From positions 1,380,501-1,444,500 of the forward strand of contig NZ_CP083546.1 in the NCBI RefSeq assembly GCF_025144145.1: a stretch of 64,000 nucleotides of DNA. Reading direction: 5' to 3'. Source of the DNA: Leisingera sp. M658 (GTDB taxonomy: Bacteria > Pseudomonadota > Alphaproteobacteria > Rhodobacterales > Rhodobacteraceae). Both the position numbers and the translations under genes were made by a program. Shown here in pieces: positions 46,288 to 54,688 of the stretch. The first letter of the stretch is position 1. Every line of letters begins with the position of its first letter. Under the pieces are notes generated by a model. The model was not told the DNA's origin. It saw only the letters and a list, made by a program, of their open reading frames with translations, and ran no database searches.

Positions 46288-46809
46288 TTATAGCGACGCC
46301 GCTGCGCGGCTGGCCTGATCGTAGTAGCCCGATAAAGTGCGCAAGCTGCGGGCAATCTCGCGCAGATCTTTTCCTGGAAGATCGACGCCATCCAGCCCGT
46401 CCAGCAGGCATTGGCGGCGGACATCGCGATAGGCAGCACAAATCGCGGCGCCCTCAGGGGAAGTGCGGTAGAACACTTCCTTGCCGCGTTTTTCAGAATC
46501 CAGCAGCCCCGCCTTGAGCAGCTTGCGCAGCCCGTAATTCACCGTGTGGCTGTCCTCGATGTTCAAAAGGAAGCAGATGTCGGACAGGCGCTTGTCCTTG
46601 CTGCGGTGATTAACGTTGTGCAGGATCAGGATTTCCAGCGGGCTGAGGTCGGGTTGGCCGGCCGCGGACATGCAGCGGGCGGTCCAGCGCGAAAATGCAT
46701 TGAAGGCGACGATCAGCCCGTATTCCAGTTCCGACAGTTCCCATCCGTCGCCCTCTGCCAGATGGCGGGAGGAGACGATTCGGCGGCCGTCCGGTTGGTT
46801 TTCAGCCAT
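46288..46809 (-). CDS. MarR-type winged-helix regulator of the oxoprolinase operon
   Basis: 173 residues from ATG 46809; AAGGAG 6 nt upstream decides against the ATG at 46824, which contains that site. The DNA-binding part is LSPLEILILHNVNHRSKDKRLSDICFLLNIEDSHTVNYGLRKLLKAGLL, then SEKRGKEVFYRTSPEG as the wing. It is a MarR/HTH_27-like protein rather than GntR, since there is no ligand domain of that type. Divergent from the TRAP-pxp operon with two palindromes between, so it is the obvious candidate regulator. Whether it represses or activates is not shown. Confidence 0.85.
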   Translation of the reverse strand: MAENQPDGRRIVSSRHLAEGDGWELSELEYGLIVAFNAFSRWTARCMSAAGQPDLSPLEILILHNVNHRSKDKRLSDICFLLNIEDSHTVNYGLRKLLKAGLLDSEKRGKEVFYRTSPEGAAICAAYRDVRRQCLLDGLDGVDLPGKDLREIARSLRTLSGYYDQASRAAASL

Positions 46810-46830
46810 CTTTAGCTCCTTCATTATTGA

Positions 46831-46848
46831 TAAAACCCCGGTGTTTTA
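46831..46848. promoter_or_regulatory. 18-bp imperfect palindrome near the regulator start
   Basis: TAAAACCCC and GGTGTTTTA form a dyad with 16 of 18 positions symmetric, 22 bp before the regulator's start. It differs in sequence from the 46912 palindrome, so it may bind another protein or serve autoregulation. Confidence 0.4.
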
Positions 46849-46911
46849 CCTGCTTGAAGCTATAAAAATGCAAAGTATCAGCAAGATCAAGCGAGCAGGG
46901 GCCCATTTTGG

Positions 46912-46948
46912 CATAACGTTGACAAATTGTCAGCGTTATGAATATAAA
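46912..46948 (+). promoter_or_regulatory. Promoter of the TRAP-pxp operon with overlapping 29-bp operator
   Basis: Arms CATAACGTTGACAA (46912-46925) and TTGTCAGCGTTATG (46927-46940) match at 13 of 14 positions around a single central A. The left arm contains TTGACA (46919-46924), and TATAAA (46943-46948) follows after 18 nt, giving a sigma-70-like promoter covered by the dyad. The start codon lies 30 nt beyond the -10. A protein bound here would block RNA polymerase, so repression by the divergent winged-helix protein is likely. Confidence 0.65.
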
Positions 46949-46977
46949 TAGACAACAAACCGCATTGGGAGGAAAAA

Positions 46978-47949
46978 ATGCAGATCACACGTATTCTGGG
47001 CAGTGCCGCCGTCCTTGCTGCCGGGCTGTCGGTTTCGGTGCAGGCCGCAACCTGGGACATGCCGACGCCTTATCCGGACTCCACGTTCCACACCAAGAAC
47101 GTCGCTGAATTTGCCAGCGACGTGGCCGAGGCCACCGGTGGCGGGCTGGAGATCAAGGTCCATTCGGCGGGTTCCCTGTTCAAGCATCCCGAAATCAGCA
47201 AGGCGGTGCGCAGCGGCCAGGTGCCTGCGGGCGAGTTCTTCCTGTCGCTCTTGGCCAATGACAACCCGGCGTTTGGCGCCGACTCGCTGCCGTTTCTGGC
47301 GACCAGCTACGCCGAGGCCGAACGGCTGTGGGCGGCGCAGAAGGATGTGATCGACGGGCTGCTGGACGAGCAGGGGCTGATGGCGCTGTACGCAGTGCCG
47401 TGGCCGCCGCAGGGGCTGTACACCACTAAGGAAATCAACAGCGTGGACGATCTGGCCGGGCTGAAGTTCCGCACCTACAACGCCACGCTGGAGCAATTCG
47501 CCAACCTGGCGGGCGCCGCGCCGACCCAGGTTGAGGTTCCGGATATTCCGCAAGCCTTCAGCACCGGCCGGGTCGAGGCGATGATCACCTCACCCTCCAC
47601 CGGCGTGAACTCCAAGGCCTGGGATTTCCTGACTCATTACACCGATATCCAGGCCTGGATCCCGAAGAACATCGTGGTGGTGAACAAGCGTGCCTTCCGC
47701 CGCCTGGATGAAGCCACTCAGACCGCCGTTCTGGAAGCCGCAGCTGCGGCCGAGGCGCGCGGCTGGGAGATGAGCCGGACCGAGACCGCCGAGCAGGTCG
47801 GGGTGCTGAAGGAAAACGGCATCACCGTGGCCGAACCCTCAGAGGAGCTGATGGAAGGCCTGCGTGCCATTGGGGCGCAGATGCTGGAAAACTGGAAGGG
47901 CGAGGCTGGGGAGGCCGGCGCCACCCTGCTGAACGCTTATCAGCAGTAA
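46978..47949 (+). CDS. TRAP transporter substrate-binding protein (DctP family)
   Basis: 323 residues, GGGAGG before ATG 46978. Signal peptide to about QAA (residue 23). The periplasmic binding fold begins TWDMPTPYPDSTFHTKNVAEF. Ligand-contact and family segments: ALYAVPWPPQGLYTTKEI, GLKFRTYNATLEQFANLAGA (the conserved carboxylate-binding Arg is in KFRTYN) and VEAMITSPSTGVNSKAWDF. It captures an organic anion and delivers it to the DctQM channel. The three 5-oxoprolinase genes downstream make 5-oxoproline (pyroglutamate) or a related lactam acid the likely ligand. Confidence 0.92.
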   Translation: MQITRILGSAAVLAAGLSVSVQAATWDMPTPYPDSTFHTKNVAEFASDVAEATGGGLEIKVHSAGSLFKHPEISKAVRSGQVPAGEFFLSLLANDNPAFGADSLPFLATSYAEAERLWAAQKDVIDGLLDEQGLMALYAVPWPPQGLYTTKEINSVDDLAGLKFRTYNATLEQFANLAGAAPTQVEVPDIPQAFSTGRVEAMITSPSTGVNSKAWDFLTHYTDIQAWIPKNIVVVNKRAFRRLDEATQTAVLEAAAAAEARGWEMSRTETAEQVGVLKENGITVAEPSEELMEGLRAIGAQMLENWKGEAGEAGATLLNAYQQ

Positions 47950-48007
47950 CTGCAACACGGCCGGACGCCGGCAGCGGCGTCCGGTCTCCTGGGGAGGAGG
48001 AGCAGCC

Positions 48008-48556
48008 ATGCGGCTTGTGCTTGATTTCATCTACCGTGCGGCCGGCGGGCTGGCAGCACTGTTCATCGTGGCTATTGTGGCATTGGTATTCGCGCAGGTG
48101 TGCCTGAACCTGGCCGACAAGATCGCGGCGGCACTGACCGGCAGCGGGGTCGGCCTGACCATTCCGTCTTATGCCGATTTCACCGGCTTTTTCCTGGCGG
48201 CCTCCACCTTTCTGGCACTGGCCTACGCACTGCGCGCTGGCGGCCACATCCGGGTGACGCTGCTGACCAACCGGCTGCCCGTCCGCGCCCGCCGCATGTC
48301 CGAAGCGGCCGTCACATTTCTGGCACTGGTCATGAGCGGCTATGCCACCTGGTACATGGGCTTGCTGCTGCTGGAATCGCTGGAATTCGGCGACCGCAGC
48401 GCAGGAATGGTGTCGGTGCCGCTGTGGCTGCCGCAGGCACCGGTGGCACTTGGCCTTGCGATCCTCACCCTGGCGCTGGCGGACGAGCTGATCTGCATAT
48501 TGCGCGGCGCCCCGCCCTCCTGGGAGGGCAAGGGCGAAAATCTTCTGAGCGAATAG
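48008..48556 (+). CDS. TRAP transporter small permease (DctQ family)
   Basis: 182 residues from ATG 48008 behind GGGGAGGAGGAGCAGCC. Four hydrophobic helices as usual: about 12-35 (GGLAALFIVAIVALVFAQV), 50-75, 97-118 (AAVTFLALVMSGYATWYMGLL) and 140-160 (PVALGLAILTLALADELI). The family segment ALAYALRAGGHIRVTLL lies in the second helix/loop. It bridges the binding protein and the large permease. It sits 58 bp after dctP and 9 bp before dctM. Confidence 0.9.
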   Translation: MRLVLDFIYRAAGGLAALFIVAIVALVFAQVCLNLADKIAAALTGSGVGLTIPSYADFTGFFLAASTFLALAYALRAGGHIRVTLLTNRLPVRARRMSEAAVTFLALVMSGYATWYMGLLLLESLEFGDRSAGMVSVPLWLPQAPVALGLAILTLALADELICILRGAPPSWEGKGENLLSE

Positions 48557-48565
48557 GGGTTCACC

Positions 48566-49861
48566 ATGTCGATTGCCGCACTTTCCATCCTTCTTCTTGT
48601 CCTTCTGTTCCTGTTCCTGGGTGCAGGCCTTTGGGTGGCCTTTGCCCTGCTGGGGGTGGGCATCGCCGCGATGACGCTGTTCACCGAGGCGCCGCTGGGG
48701 CTGGTGATGGCCACCACCATGTGGGGCCACAGCAACTCCTGGGCCCTGGCGGCGCTGCCGCTGTTCATCTGGATGGGCGAGATCCTGTTCCGCTCGCGCC
48801 TGTCGGAGGACATGTTCACCGGGCTGTCGCCCTGGATGAACCGGCTGCCGGGGCAGCTGCTGCATGTGAACGTCTTTGCCTGCGGGATCTTTGCCGCCGT
48901 GTCGGGGTCGTCCGCCGCGACCGCCGCCACCATCGGCAAGCTGTCGATCCCGGAGCTGTCGCGCCGTGGCTATCCTGAAAAGCTGGTGATCGGCACCCTG
49001 GCCGGTTCTGCCACGCTGGGGCTGCTGATCCCGCCGTCGATCATCCTGATCGTCTACGGCGTGGCGACCGAGCAATCCATCGCCCGGCTGTTTGTCGCGG
49101 GCGTGCTGCCGGGCGTGCTGCTGGTCGGGCTGTTCGTCGGCTATGTGGTGGTCTGGGCACTCCTGAACCGCAGCCAGCTGCCCACCGAGGACATCGCCGC
49201 CACCTTCCGCGAGAAGCTGAAGCGCGCCCGTAGGCTGCTGCCGGTGGTGCTGCTGATCGGCGGGGTGATCGGTTCGATCTATGCAGGCATTGCCTCGCCC
49301 ACCGATGCCGCCGCTGTCGGCGTGGTGCTGGCGCTGCTGTTGTCATGGCAGTCCGGGTCGTTGAACCGGCAAAGCTTTACCGAAGGGCTGATGGGGGCGA
49401 CCATCACCTCCTGCATGATCGCCTTTATCCTGGCGGGGGCGTCCTTTCTGACCGTGGCGATGGGCTTCACCGGCATTCCGCGTATCCTGGCGGAGTGGAT
49501 CGGGTCGCTGAACCTGTCGACCTTCACCCTGCTGGCAGCGCTGACCATCTTCTTTGTGATCATGGGCTGCTTCCTAGATGGGATTTCGGTGGTGGTGCTG
49601 ACCGCCTCGGTGATCATGCCGATGGTGCTGGAAGCGGGCATTGATCCTCTGTGGTTCGGCATCTTCCTGGTGATCGTGGTCGAGATGTCGCAGATCACGC
49701 CACCAGTCGGCTTTAACCTGTTTGTGCTGCAGTCGCTGACCGGGCGGGACATTCTGACCGTGGCCAAGGCGGCGCTGCCGTTCTTCTTCCTGATGATCGT
49801 GGCACTGGTGCTGATCGTGCTGTTCCCGTCCATCGTCACCTACCTGCCGGAGCAGATGTGA
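48566..49861 (+). CDS. TRAP transporter large permease (DctM family)
   Basis: 431 residues, twelve or so hydrophobic segments. SGSSAATAATIGKLSIPELSRRGY and GTLAGSATLGLLIPPSIILIVYG are the substrate/Na+ site signatures of DctM, repeated in pseudo-symmetric form near MVLEAGIDPLWFGIFLVIVVE and TPPVGFNLFVLQS. It performs Na+-coupled import of the ligand caught by the DctP protein. The stop overlaps the next start (TGATG at 49859-49863), which couples transporter and enzyme synthesis. Confidence 0.95.
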   Translation: MSIAALSILLLVLLFLFLGAGLWVAFALLGVGIAAMTLFTEAPLGLVMATTMWGHSNSWALAALPLFIWMGEILFRSRLSEDMFTGLSPWMNRLPGQLLHVNVFACGIFAAVSGSSAATAATIGKLSIPELSRRGYPEKLVIGTLAGSATLGLLIPPSIILIVYGVATEQSIARLFVAGVLPGVLLVGLFVGYVVVWALLNRSQLPTEDIAATFREKLKRARRLLPVVLLIGGVIGSIYAGIASPTDAAAVGVVLALLLSWQSGSLNRQSFTEGLMGATITSCMIAFILAGASFLTVAMGFTGIPRILAEWIGSLNLSTFTLLAALTIFFVIMGCFLDGISVVVLTASVIMPMVLEAGIDPLWFGIFLVIVVEMSQITPPVGFNLFVLQSLTGRDILTVAKAALPFFFLMIVALVLIVLFPSIVTYLPEQM

Positions 49862-50607
49862 TGGCACAGGATACCGTTGCAACGCCCAGCTCTGAAATCC
49901 GCACGGTGGGGGTGGACGGGATGCTGGTGAGCTTTGGCAGCCGCCTGAGCGAGCCGGCCAACCGCGCCGCCCTGGCGTTCCGCGCAGCACTTGCGCAGGA
50001 AAGCTGGGACGGGATCGAGGAGGTTTCCACCTCGCTGGTGTCGGCCTATGTGCGCTTCGACCTGCGGCATCTGGGCCATGCGGCGCTGCGGGTGCGGTTG
50101 GAGGGGCTGCTGTCGCAGCGTGACTGGTACGCGGCCAAACTGCCCGGCCAGCGCCGCCTGTGGCGGATCCCGGCTGTGTTCGGCACCGATCTGGCGCCGC
50201 AGCTGCCGCAGGCGGCGGAGGCGGCAGGTATGAGCGAGGCAGAGGCAGCGGCCTCGCTGTCGGCAGCGCGGGTCAGGGTGCAGACCATTGGTTTTGCCCC
50301 CGGCCAGCCGTACTTGGGAGAGCTGCCCGAAGCCTGGGATATCCCGCGCCAGAGCCAGCTGACCACCCGCATCCCCGAAGGCGCGCTGGCGGTGGCGATC
50401 CGCCAGCTGGTGCTGTTCTCGGTGGCGACGCCCACCGGCTGGATGCACGCGGGCCAGACCGCGGTGCGGCTGTTCCGCCCGGATGCAGAGGAGCCGTTCC
50501 TGCTGCGCCCCGGCGATGAGGTGCAATTCAACGCGACAACACCGGAGGAGCTGCAGGGCTTGCGGCGCGATCCGCTGGGCGGTGCAAGGGCGGAGACACT
50601 GTCATGA
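49861..50607 (+). CDS. pxpB: 5-oxoprolinase subunit PxpB
   Basis: 248 residues from ATG 49861, which overlaps the dctM stop. The cyclophilin-like (KipI/AHS1) domain has TIGFAPGQPYLGELPE, the conserved GFxPGxPYL, and PRQSQLTTRIPEGALAVA, then TPTGWMHAGQT. With PxpC and PxpA it cleaves 5-oxoproline to glutamate with ATP. In older annotations it is called allophanate hydrolase subunit 1. The last codons overlap the pxpC start (50604-50607). Confidence 0.93.
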   Translation: MAQDTVATPSSEIRTVGVDGMLVSFGSRLSEPANRAALAFRAALAQESWDGIEEVSTSLVSAYVRFDLRHLGHAALRVRLEGLLSQRDWYAAKLPGQRRLWRIPAVFGTDLAPQLPQAAEAAGMSEAEAAASLSAARVRVQTIGFAPGQPYLGELPEAWDIPRQSQLTTRIPEGALAVAIRQLVLFSVATPTGWMHAGQTAVRLFRPDAEEPFLLRPGDEVQFNATTPEELQGLRRDPLGGARAETLS

Positions 50608-51620
50608 GCGGCACCTTGACCATTCTGCGCGCAGGACCTGGGATGACGGTTCAGGACCTTGGCCGCCCGGGCTGGCTGGAATACGGGGTGTCGCGCGGCG
50701 GCGCTGCCGACCGGCTGGCGCTGGCCGAGGGAGCTGCGCTCTTGGGGCAGGCGGCGGATCTGGCGGCGGTCGAGATGGCCGGCCTGGGCGGCGAGTTCCA
50801 GGCGGGCAGCGATCTGCGCATCGCCCTGACCGGCGCGCCGATGCGGGCCAGCATCGACGGCACCGCCGTGGCTTGGAACGCCAGCCACCTGCTGCCCGCT
50901 GGGGCGCGGTTGACGATCGGCGCGGCCCGCAGCGGCAGTTATGGCTACTTGCATGTTAGCGGCGGTATTAAGTCGGCGGAGCATCTGGGTGCGCGGTCGG
51001 CGCATCTGGCGGCGGGCATCGGCGCGCCGCTGGCGGAGGGGGAAGTTCTGGACACCGGTCCTGACGGCAGCCAGGGCACTGGGCTGGGGCTGACGCCGGA
51101 GAACCGGTTCGAGGGCGGCACCGTGCGGGTGGTGGCGAGCCTGCAGACGGCGCTGTTCCCGCAGGCCGAGCTAGAGCGGTTCGAGCAGACGGCCTTCCAC
51201 CGCGGAGCGCGCGGCAACCGGATGGGCGTGCCGCTGGAGAGCGAAGGCGAAGGCTTCCGCCCGGAGGGCGCGCGCACGGTGGTCTCCGAGGTGATCACGC
51301 CCGGCGACATCCAGGTGACCGGTGACGGCACGCCCTATGTGCTGCTGTCGGAATGCCAGACCACCGGCGGCTATCCGCGGATCGGCACGGTGGTGCCCTG
51401 CGATCTGCCCTTGCTGGCGCAGGCGGCGGCGGGGGCGGCGCTGCAATTCCGCTTCATCCCGCTGGAGGAGGCGGTCGGGCTAGAACGGTCAGAGGCGGAA
51501 CGGTGCGAAGGCTTGCGCGGCCAGTGCCGTCCCTTGATCCGCGATCCGCGCACTATGTCCAACCTGCTGTCTTATCAGCTGATCAGCGGCGCGATTGCCG
51601 GTGAAGAAGATGTCTTGTGA
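50604..51620 (+). CDS. pxpC: 5-oxoprolinase subunit PxpC
   Basis: 338 residues. AHS2/KipA family: the start LTILRAGPGMTVQDLGRPGW and the central segment TPGDIQVTGDGTPYVLLSEC then QTTGGYPRIGTV are characteristic. HRGARGNRMGVPLE precedes it. It pairs with PxpB as the ATP-dependent activating part of 5-oxoprolinase. Older names are biotin-dependent carboxyltransferase or allophanate hydrolase subunit 2, but no biotin site is present. 9 bp separate it from pxpA. Confidence 0.93.
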   Translation: MSGTLTILRAGPGMTVQDLGRPGWLEYGVSRGGAADRLALAEGAALLGQAADLAAVEMAGLGGEFQAGSDLRIALTGAPMRASIDGTAVAWNASHLLPAGARLTIGAARSGSYGYLHVSGGIKSAEHLGARSAHLAAGIGAPLAEGEVLDTGPDGSQGTGLGLTPENRFEGGTVRVVASLQTALFPQAELERFEQTAFHRGARGNRMGVPLESEGEGFRPEGARTVVSEVITPGDIQVTGDGTPYVLLSECQTTGGYPRIGTVVPCDLPLLAQAAAGAALQFRFIPLEEAVGLERSEAERCEGLRGQCRPLIRDPRTMSNLLSYQLISGAIAGEEDVL

Positions 51621-51629
51621 GGAGATGAC

Positions 51630-52403
51630 ATGACCCGGACTGTCGATCTGAACGCCGATATGGGCGAAAGTTTTGGCGCCTGGTCCCTGGGCGATGATGC
51701 CGGGCTGCTGGATATCGTGACCTCGGCCAATATCGCCTGCGGTTATCACGCGGGCGACCCGGATGTGATGGCGGCGACGATGAAACACGCGGTGGCCAAG
51801 GGCACCGGCATTGGTGCGCATCCCGGTTTTCCCGATCTGCAGGGCTTTGGCCGCCGCCGGATGTCGGTGCCCTATGGGACGCTGGGCAACATGGTGCGCT
51901 ATCAGCTAGGGGCGGCGCAGGCAATGGCCCGCGCGGCGGGCGGCGCAGTGCGGCATCTGAAGCTGCACGGGGCGCTGGCCAATATGGCCTCGGAAGACAT
52001 TGCGGTGGCGCGGGCCTGCTATCAGGCGGCCTTGTCAGTCGATCCGGAAATCATCGTGATGGTGCTGGCGGGCACCGCGCAGCAGCAGGCGGCGCAGGAG
52101 CTGGGTTGCAAGACCGCGTGCGAGATCTTCGCCGACCGTGCCTATAACGACGATGCGACGCTGGTGAACCGCAGCCTGCCCGGCGCGGTGATCTATGATC
52201 CGGCAGAGGCCGGGCGGCGGATGGTGGAAATGGTGCGCGAAGGCGCGATTATCACCGCTGCCGGCAAGCGCATCCCGGCGCGGATCGATACCATCTGCCT
52301 GCATGGCGATACTTCCGCCGCTGTGGCCATCGCAGCGGGGGTCAAAAGCGCACTGCAGTCAAACGGCCTAAAGACGGCCATATTCGGTGGGGCCATGCTC
52401 TGA
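51630..52403 (+). CDS. pxpA: 5-oxoprolinase subunit PxpA (LamB/YcsF family)
   Basis: 257 residues after GAGGAGA. The N-terminal TVDLNADMGESFGAWSLGD and SANIACGYHAGDPDVM are the family fingerprint and hold metal or substrate contacts. FADRAYNDDATLVNRSLPGAVI and TICLHGDTSAAVAIA complete the fold. It is the third part of prokaryotic 5-oxoprolinase and binds the lactam. It is the last gene of the six-gene TRAP-pxp operon. Confidence 0.95.
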   Translation: MTRTVDLNADMGESFGAWSLGDDAGLLDIVTSANIACGYHAGDPDVMAATMKHAVAKGTGIGAHPGFPDLQGFGRRRMSVPYGTLGNMVRYQLGAAQAMARAAGGAVRHLKLHGALANMASEDIAVARACYQAALSVDPEIIVMVLAGTAQQQAAQELGCKTACEIFADRAYNDDATLVNRSLPGAVIYDPAEAGRRMVEMVREGAIITAAGKRIPARIDTICLHGDTSAAVAIAAGVKSALQSNGLKTAIFGGAML

Positions 52404-53132
52404 TTTACCGGGACAGGCGGACGGGGTCCGTAGCATTGAAGTGCTTTGCCGAAGGATTCTGTTTGCTTAACTTCTTCGACTAAGATGCTTCGAATGAACA
52501 GTTCGAAATCCCCCCTGCTGCACGGTTTTGAGTGTTCGTTTTTGGGCAAACCGCTTCACCGCCGAAAATCTGCCGCATCGGTTACGAGAATTTTCTGCGT
52601 ACGCGAAAGCTACGTTGGCAAAAGGCGGCTCTATCCGGCCTCTTTAGTGTCCAAACGCCAAGCAGTGAAGGCGCGGTTTTGATCCACCGCTCGAACCCGC
52701 CAAGCAATGACCGCTTCCGTGACAAGGACTGTAAGGTAGCGAGAAGCCCGTCGCATGTGCAAAGCGATGCTGCGTCAGCGAAGAAGAAATTGCCAAGGTC
52801 GGTTCTGTCCGGCGTCCTGGAATTTCAGATAAAGAATCTCGCTGCAGCACACACGAACGGCAGGTATTCCCGCCGCGCTGCGACGTCAGAGTTCGCGCGA
52901 GTGCAGAAAAACCCGTGCTGCGCGCACGCAGTAAGGAAATCCAATCTACAGGTTGGGCTCTCCGCCAGCTTTCGCCGTGTTTTACTCAACAGCTGCTTTG
53001 CTGAATCCGCAAGGATGTTGACCAAAGGTCCACGGTAGACATTTCCGGCCAGAAAGAAGCGGGCGGGCAGAAGCCTGCTGGTGAGGTGCGCGGCTGTTGC
53101 GGGGGGGCGGATTGGGGCGTAAAGCTGTGGCC
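52404..53132. other. 729-bp gap after the oxoprolinase operon, apparently degenerate DNA
   Basis: Open frames here (for example 52532-53038) have no ribosome site, odd composition and no motif. The G+C is lower than in neighbouring genes. CCAGAAAGAAG at 53049-53059 repeats the tail of the intergenic element after pccB. The stretch probably represents decayed mobile or coding DNA. Confidence 0.5.
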
Positions 53133-53768
53133 ATGAAACGTTTTGTTCCTTTGCTTTCGTTTGCGCTGCTGGTGCCGCAGGGCGCCGGATCGCATCCGCA
53201 TATTTTTGTCGATACCGCGCTGAAGGTGATTGTTTCGGATAGCGGGCAGTTGCAGGCAGTGGAGATCACCTGGGCCTATGATGAGTTCTATTCACTGCTT
53301 ATTTTCGAGGACCGGGGGCTGGACGGCGATTATGACGGTGCGCTGACAGCCGCGGAACTGGCCGGGCTGCAGGGGTTCGACTTGGCGTGGACCGAGGGGT
53401 TTCAGGGCGACACCTATCTGTCCCGGGATGGGGCTGCGCTGGCGCTGGGAGCGCCGGAGCATCTGTCCACCGAGGTCGCCGGGGGGCGCATCAGCACCCG
53501 CCACCGGCGCGTTCTGGCGCAGCCGCAGGCTGCGGACGGGGTGATGATCAAGGCCTATGATCCAACTTATTACACAGCCTATACCCTGACCGGCGGGCTG
53601 GAGGTTTCAGGGGGCTGCCAAGGTCATGTCACCCCGCCGGATCTGGACGCGGCGTATACCAAAGTTGAAGAGCTGCTCTATGCGATGCCCGCGGATCAGG
53701 CAGAGGCGGCGTATCCTGAGGTAGGGGCAGCTTTTGCCGATACCGTGCAGTTGAGCTGCGGGGCGTAA
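53133..53768 (+). CDS. DUF1007 family periplasmic protein
   Basis: 211 residues from ATG 53133 ([20 protein letters not shown], a signal peptide). The mature start [18 protein letters not shown] is the DUF1007 hallmark. [26 protein letters not shown] follows, and an [13 protein letters not shown] segment. Two cysteines (SGGCQGHVT and LSCGA) may pair. DUF1007 proteins accompany RcnA/NicO-type metal permeases, as here (the next gene begins 1 bp after the stop). They are thought to bind Zn or Ni in the periplasm; this is inference. Confidence 0.88.
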   Translation: MKRFVPLLSFALLVPQGAGSHPHIFVDTALKVIVSDSGQLQAVEITWAYDEFYSLLIFEDRGLDGDYDGALTAAELAGLQGFDLAWTEGFQGDTYLSRDGAALALGAPEHLSTEVAGGRISTRHRRVLAQPQAADGVMIKAYDPTYYTAYTLTGGLEVSGGCQGHVTPPDLDAAYTKVEELLYAMPADQAEAAYPEVGAAFADTVQLSCGA

Positions 53769-53769
53769 G

Positions 53770-54684
53770 GTGCGGGCTTTTCTGGCAGTTTCAGTGCTGG
53801 CTGTTGCGGTTTCCGCCGCCTGGCTGTGGGGCTTCGGCGGTGCAGGCGTTGTTGCCGCCTGGGCGGGCGAAGGCCAGCGCGAGGCGCAGACTGCGATGGC
53901 GCGGGGGCTGCGGGCCTTGCGGGCCGGTGAACCCGGAGCGCTGACGGCGCTGCTTGGTTTGTGTTTTGCCTACGGGTTCTTTCATGCCGCCGGGCCGGGG
54001 CATGGCAAGCTGGTGATCGGCGGCTATGGCATGGGCAAGCCGGTGCCGCTGGCGCGGCTGGCCGGGCTGGCGGTGGCGTCTTCGCTGGCGCAGGCGGCCA
54101 CCGCGGTGCTGCTGGTGGCGGGCGGGCTGCTGCTGCTGGACTGGGGGCGGGAGCAGCTGACCCTTGCGGCCGAGGATGTGCTGGCGCCGCTGTCTTACGG
54201 GCTGATTGCGCTGGTGGGGCTGTGGCTGCTGCTGCGCGGGGCGCGGCGGCTGCTGGCCAGCCGGGGTGGCGGGCCGGAAGGGCATCACCCGCATGACCAC
54301 CATCATGAACAGGGAGACGCTTGTGCCGCCTGCGGGCACCGGCACGGGCCCACGGCGGAGGAGGCGGCCAATGTGGCCTCGCTGCGCGACGCGTTGGCAA
54401 TCATCGGCGCGGTGGCGCTGCGGCCCTGCACGGGGGCAGTGTTTTTGCTGCTTCTGACCTGGCGCATGGGGGTGCTGTGGGCCGGGATTGCCGGGGCCTT
54501 TGCCATGGGGCTTGGCACTGCAACGGTGACTGTGGCGGTGGCGGCGGCAGCGGTCACCCTGCGCAAGGGCGCGCTGGCGCAGCTGCAAGGGACGGGCGCG
54601 CTGCGGGCAGCGGCAGTGCTGGAGATCGCCGCAGGCGCAGTGGTGGCGGTGCTGGCGGTCCAGATCATGCTGCGGGCATTGTAA
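53770..54684 (+). CDS. NicO/RcnA-like nickel-cobalt (or zinc) transporter
   Basis: 304 residues from GTG 53770. Six or more hydrophobic helices. Family motifs: [19 protein letters not shown] (the HxxxPxH-like site), and [19 protein letters not shown] (RPCTG). A histidine/cysteine cluster lies in the cytoplasmic loop around 175-200 ([20 protein letters not shown]), a likely metal sensor or reservoir. It exports or imports Ni/Co or, when paired with DUF1007, perhaps Zn. The C-terminal part is Ala/Val-rich helix. Confidence 0.88.
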   Translation: MRAFLAVSVLAVAVSAAWLWGFGGAGVVAAWAGEGQREAQTAMARGLRALRAGEPGALTALLGLCFAYGFFHAAGPGHGKLVIGGYGMGKPVPLARLAGLAVASSLAQAATAVLLVAGGLLLLDWGREQLTLAAEDVLAPLSYGLIALVGLWLLLRGARRLLASRGGGPEGHHPHDHHHEQGDACAACGHRHGPTAEEAANVASLRDALAIIGAVALRPCTGAVFLLLLTWRMGVLWAGIAGAFAMGLGTATVTVAVAAAAVTLRKGALAQLQGTGALRAAAVLEIAAGAVVAVLAVQIMLRAL

Positions 54685-54688
54685 AGGA

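Noticed and set aside
52532-53038. 168-codon open frame after pxpA
   Set aside because: No ribosome site, no motif, irregular composition.
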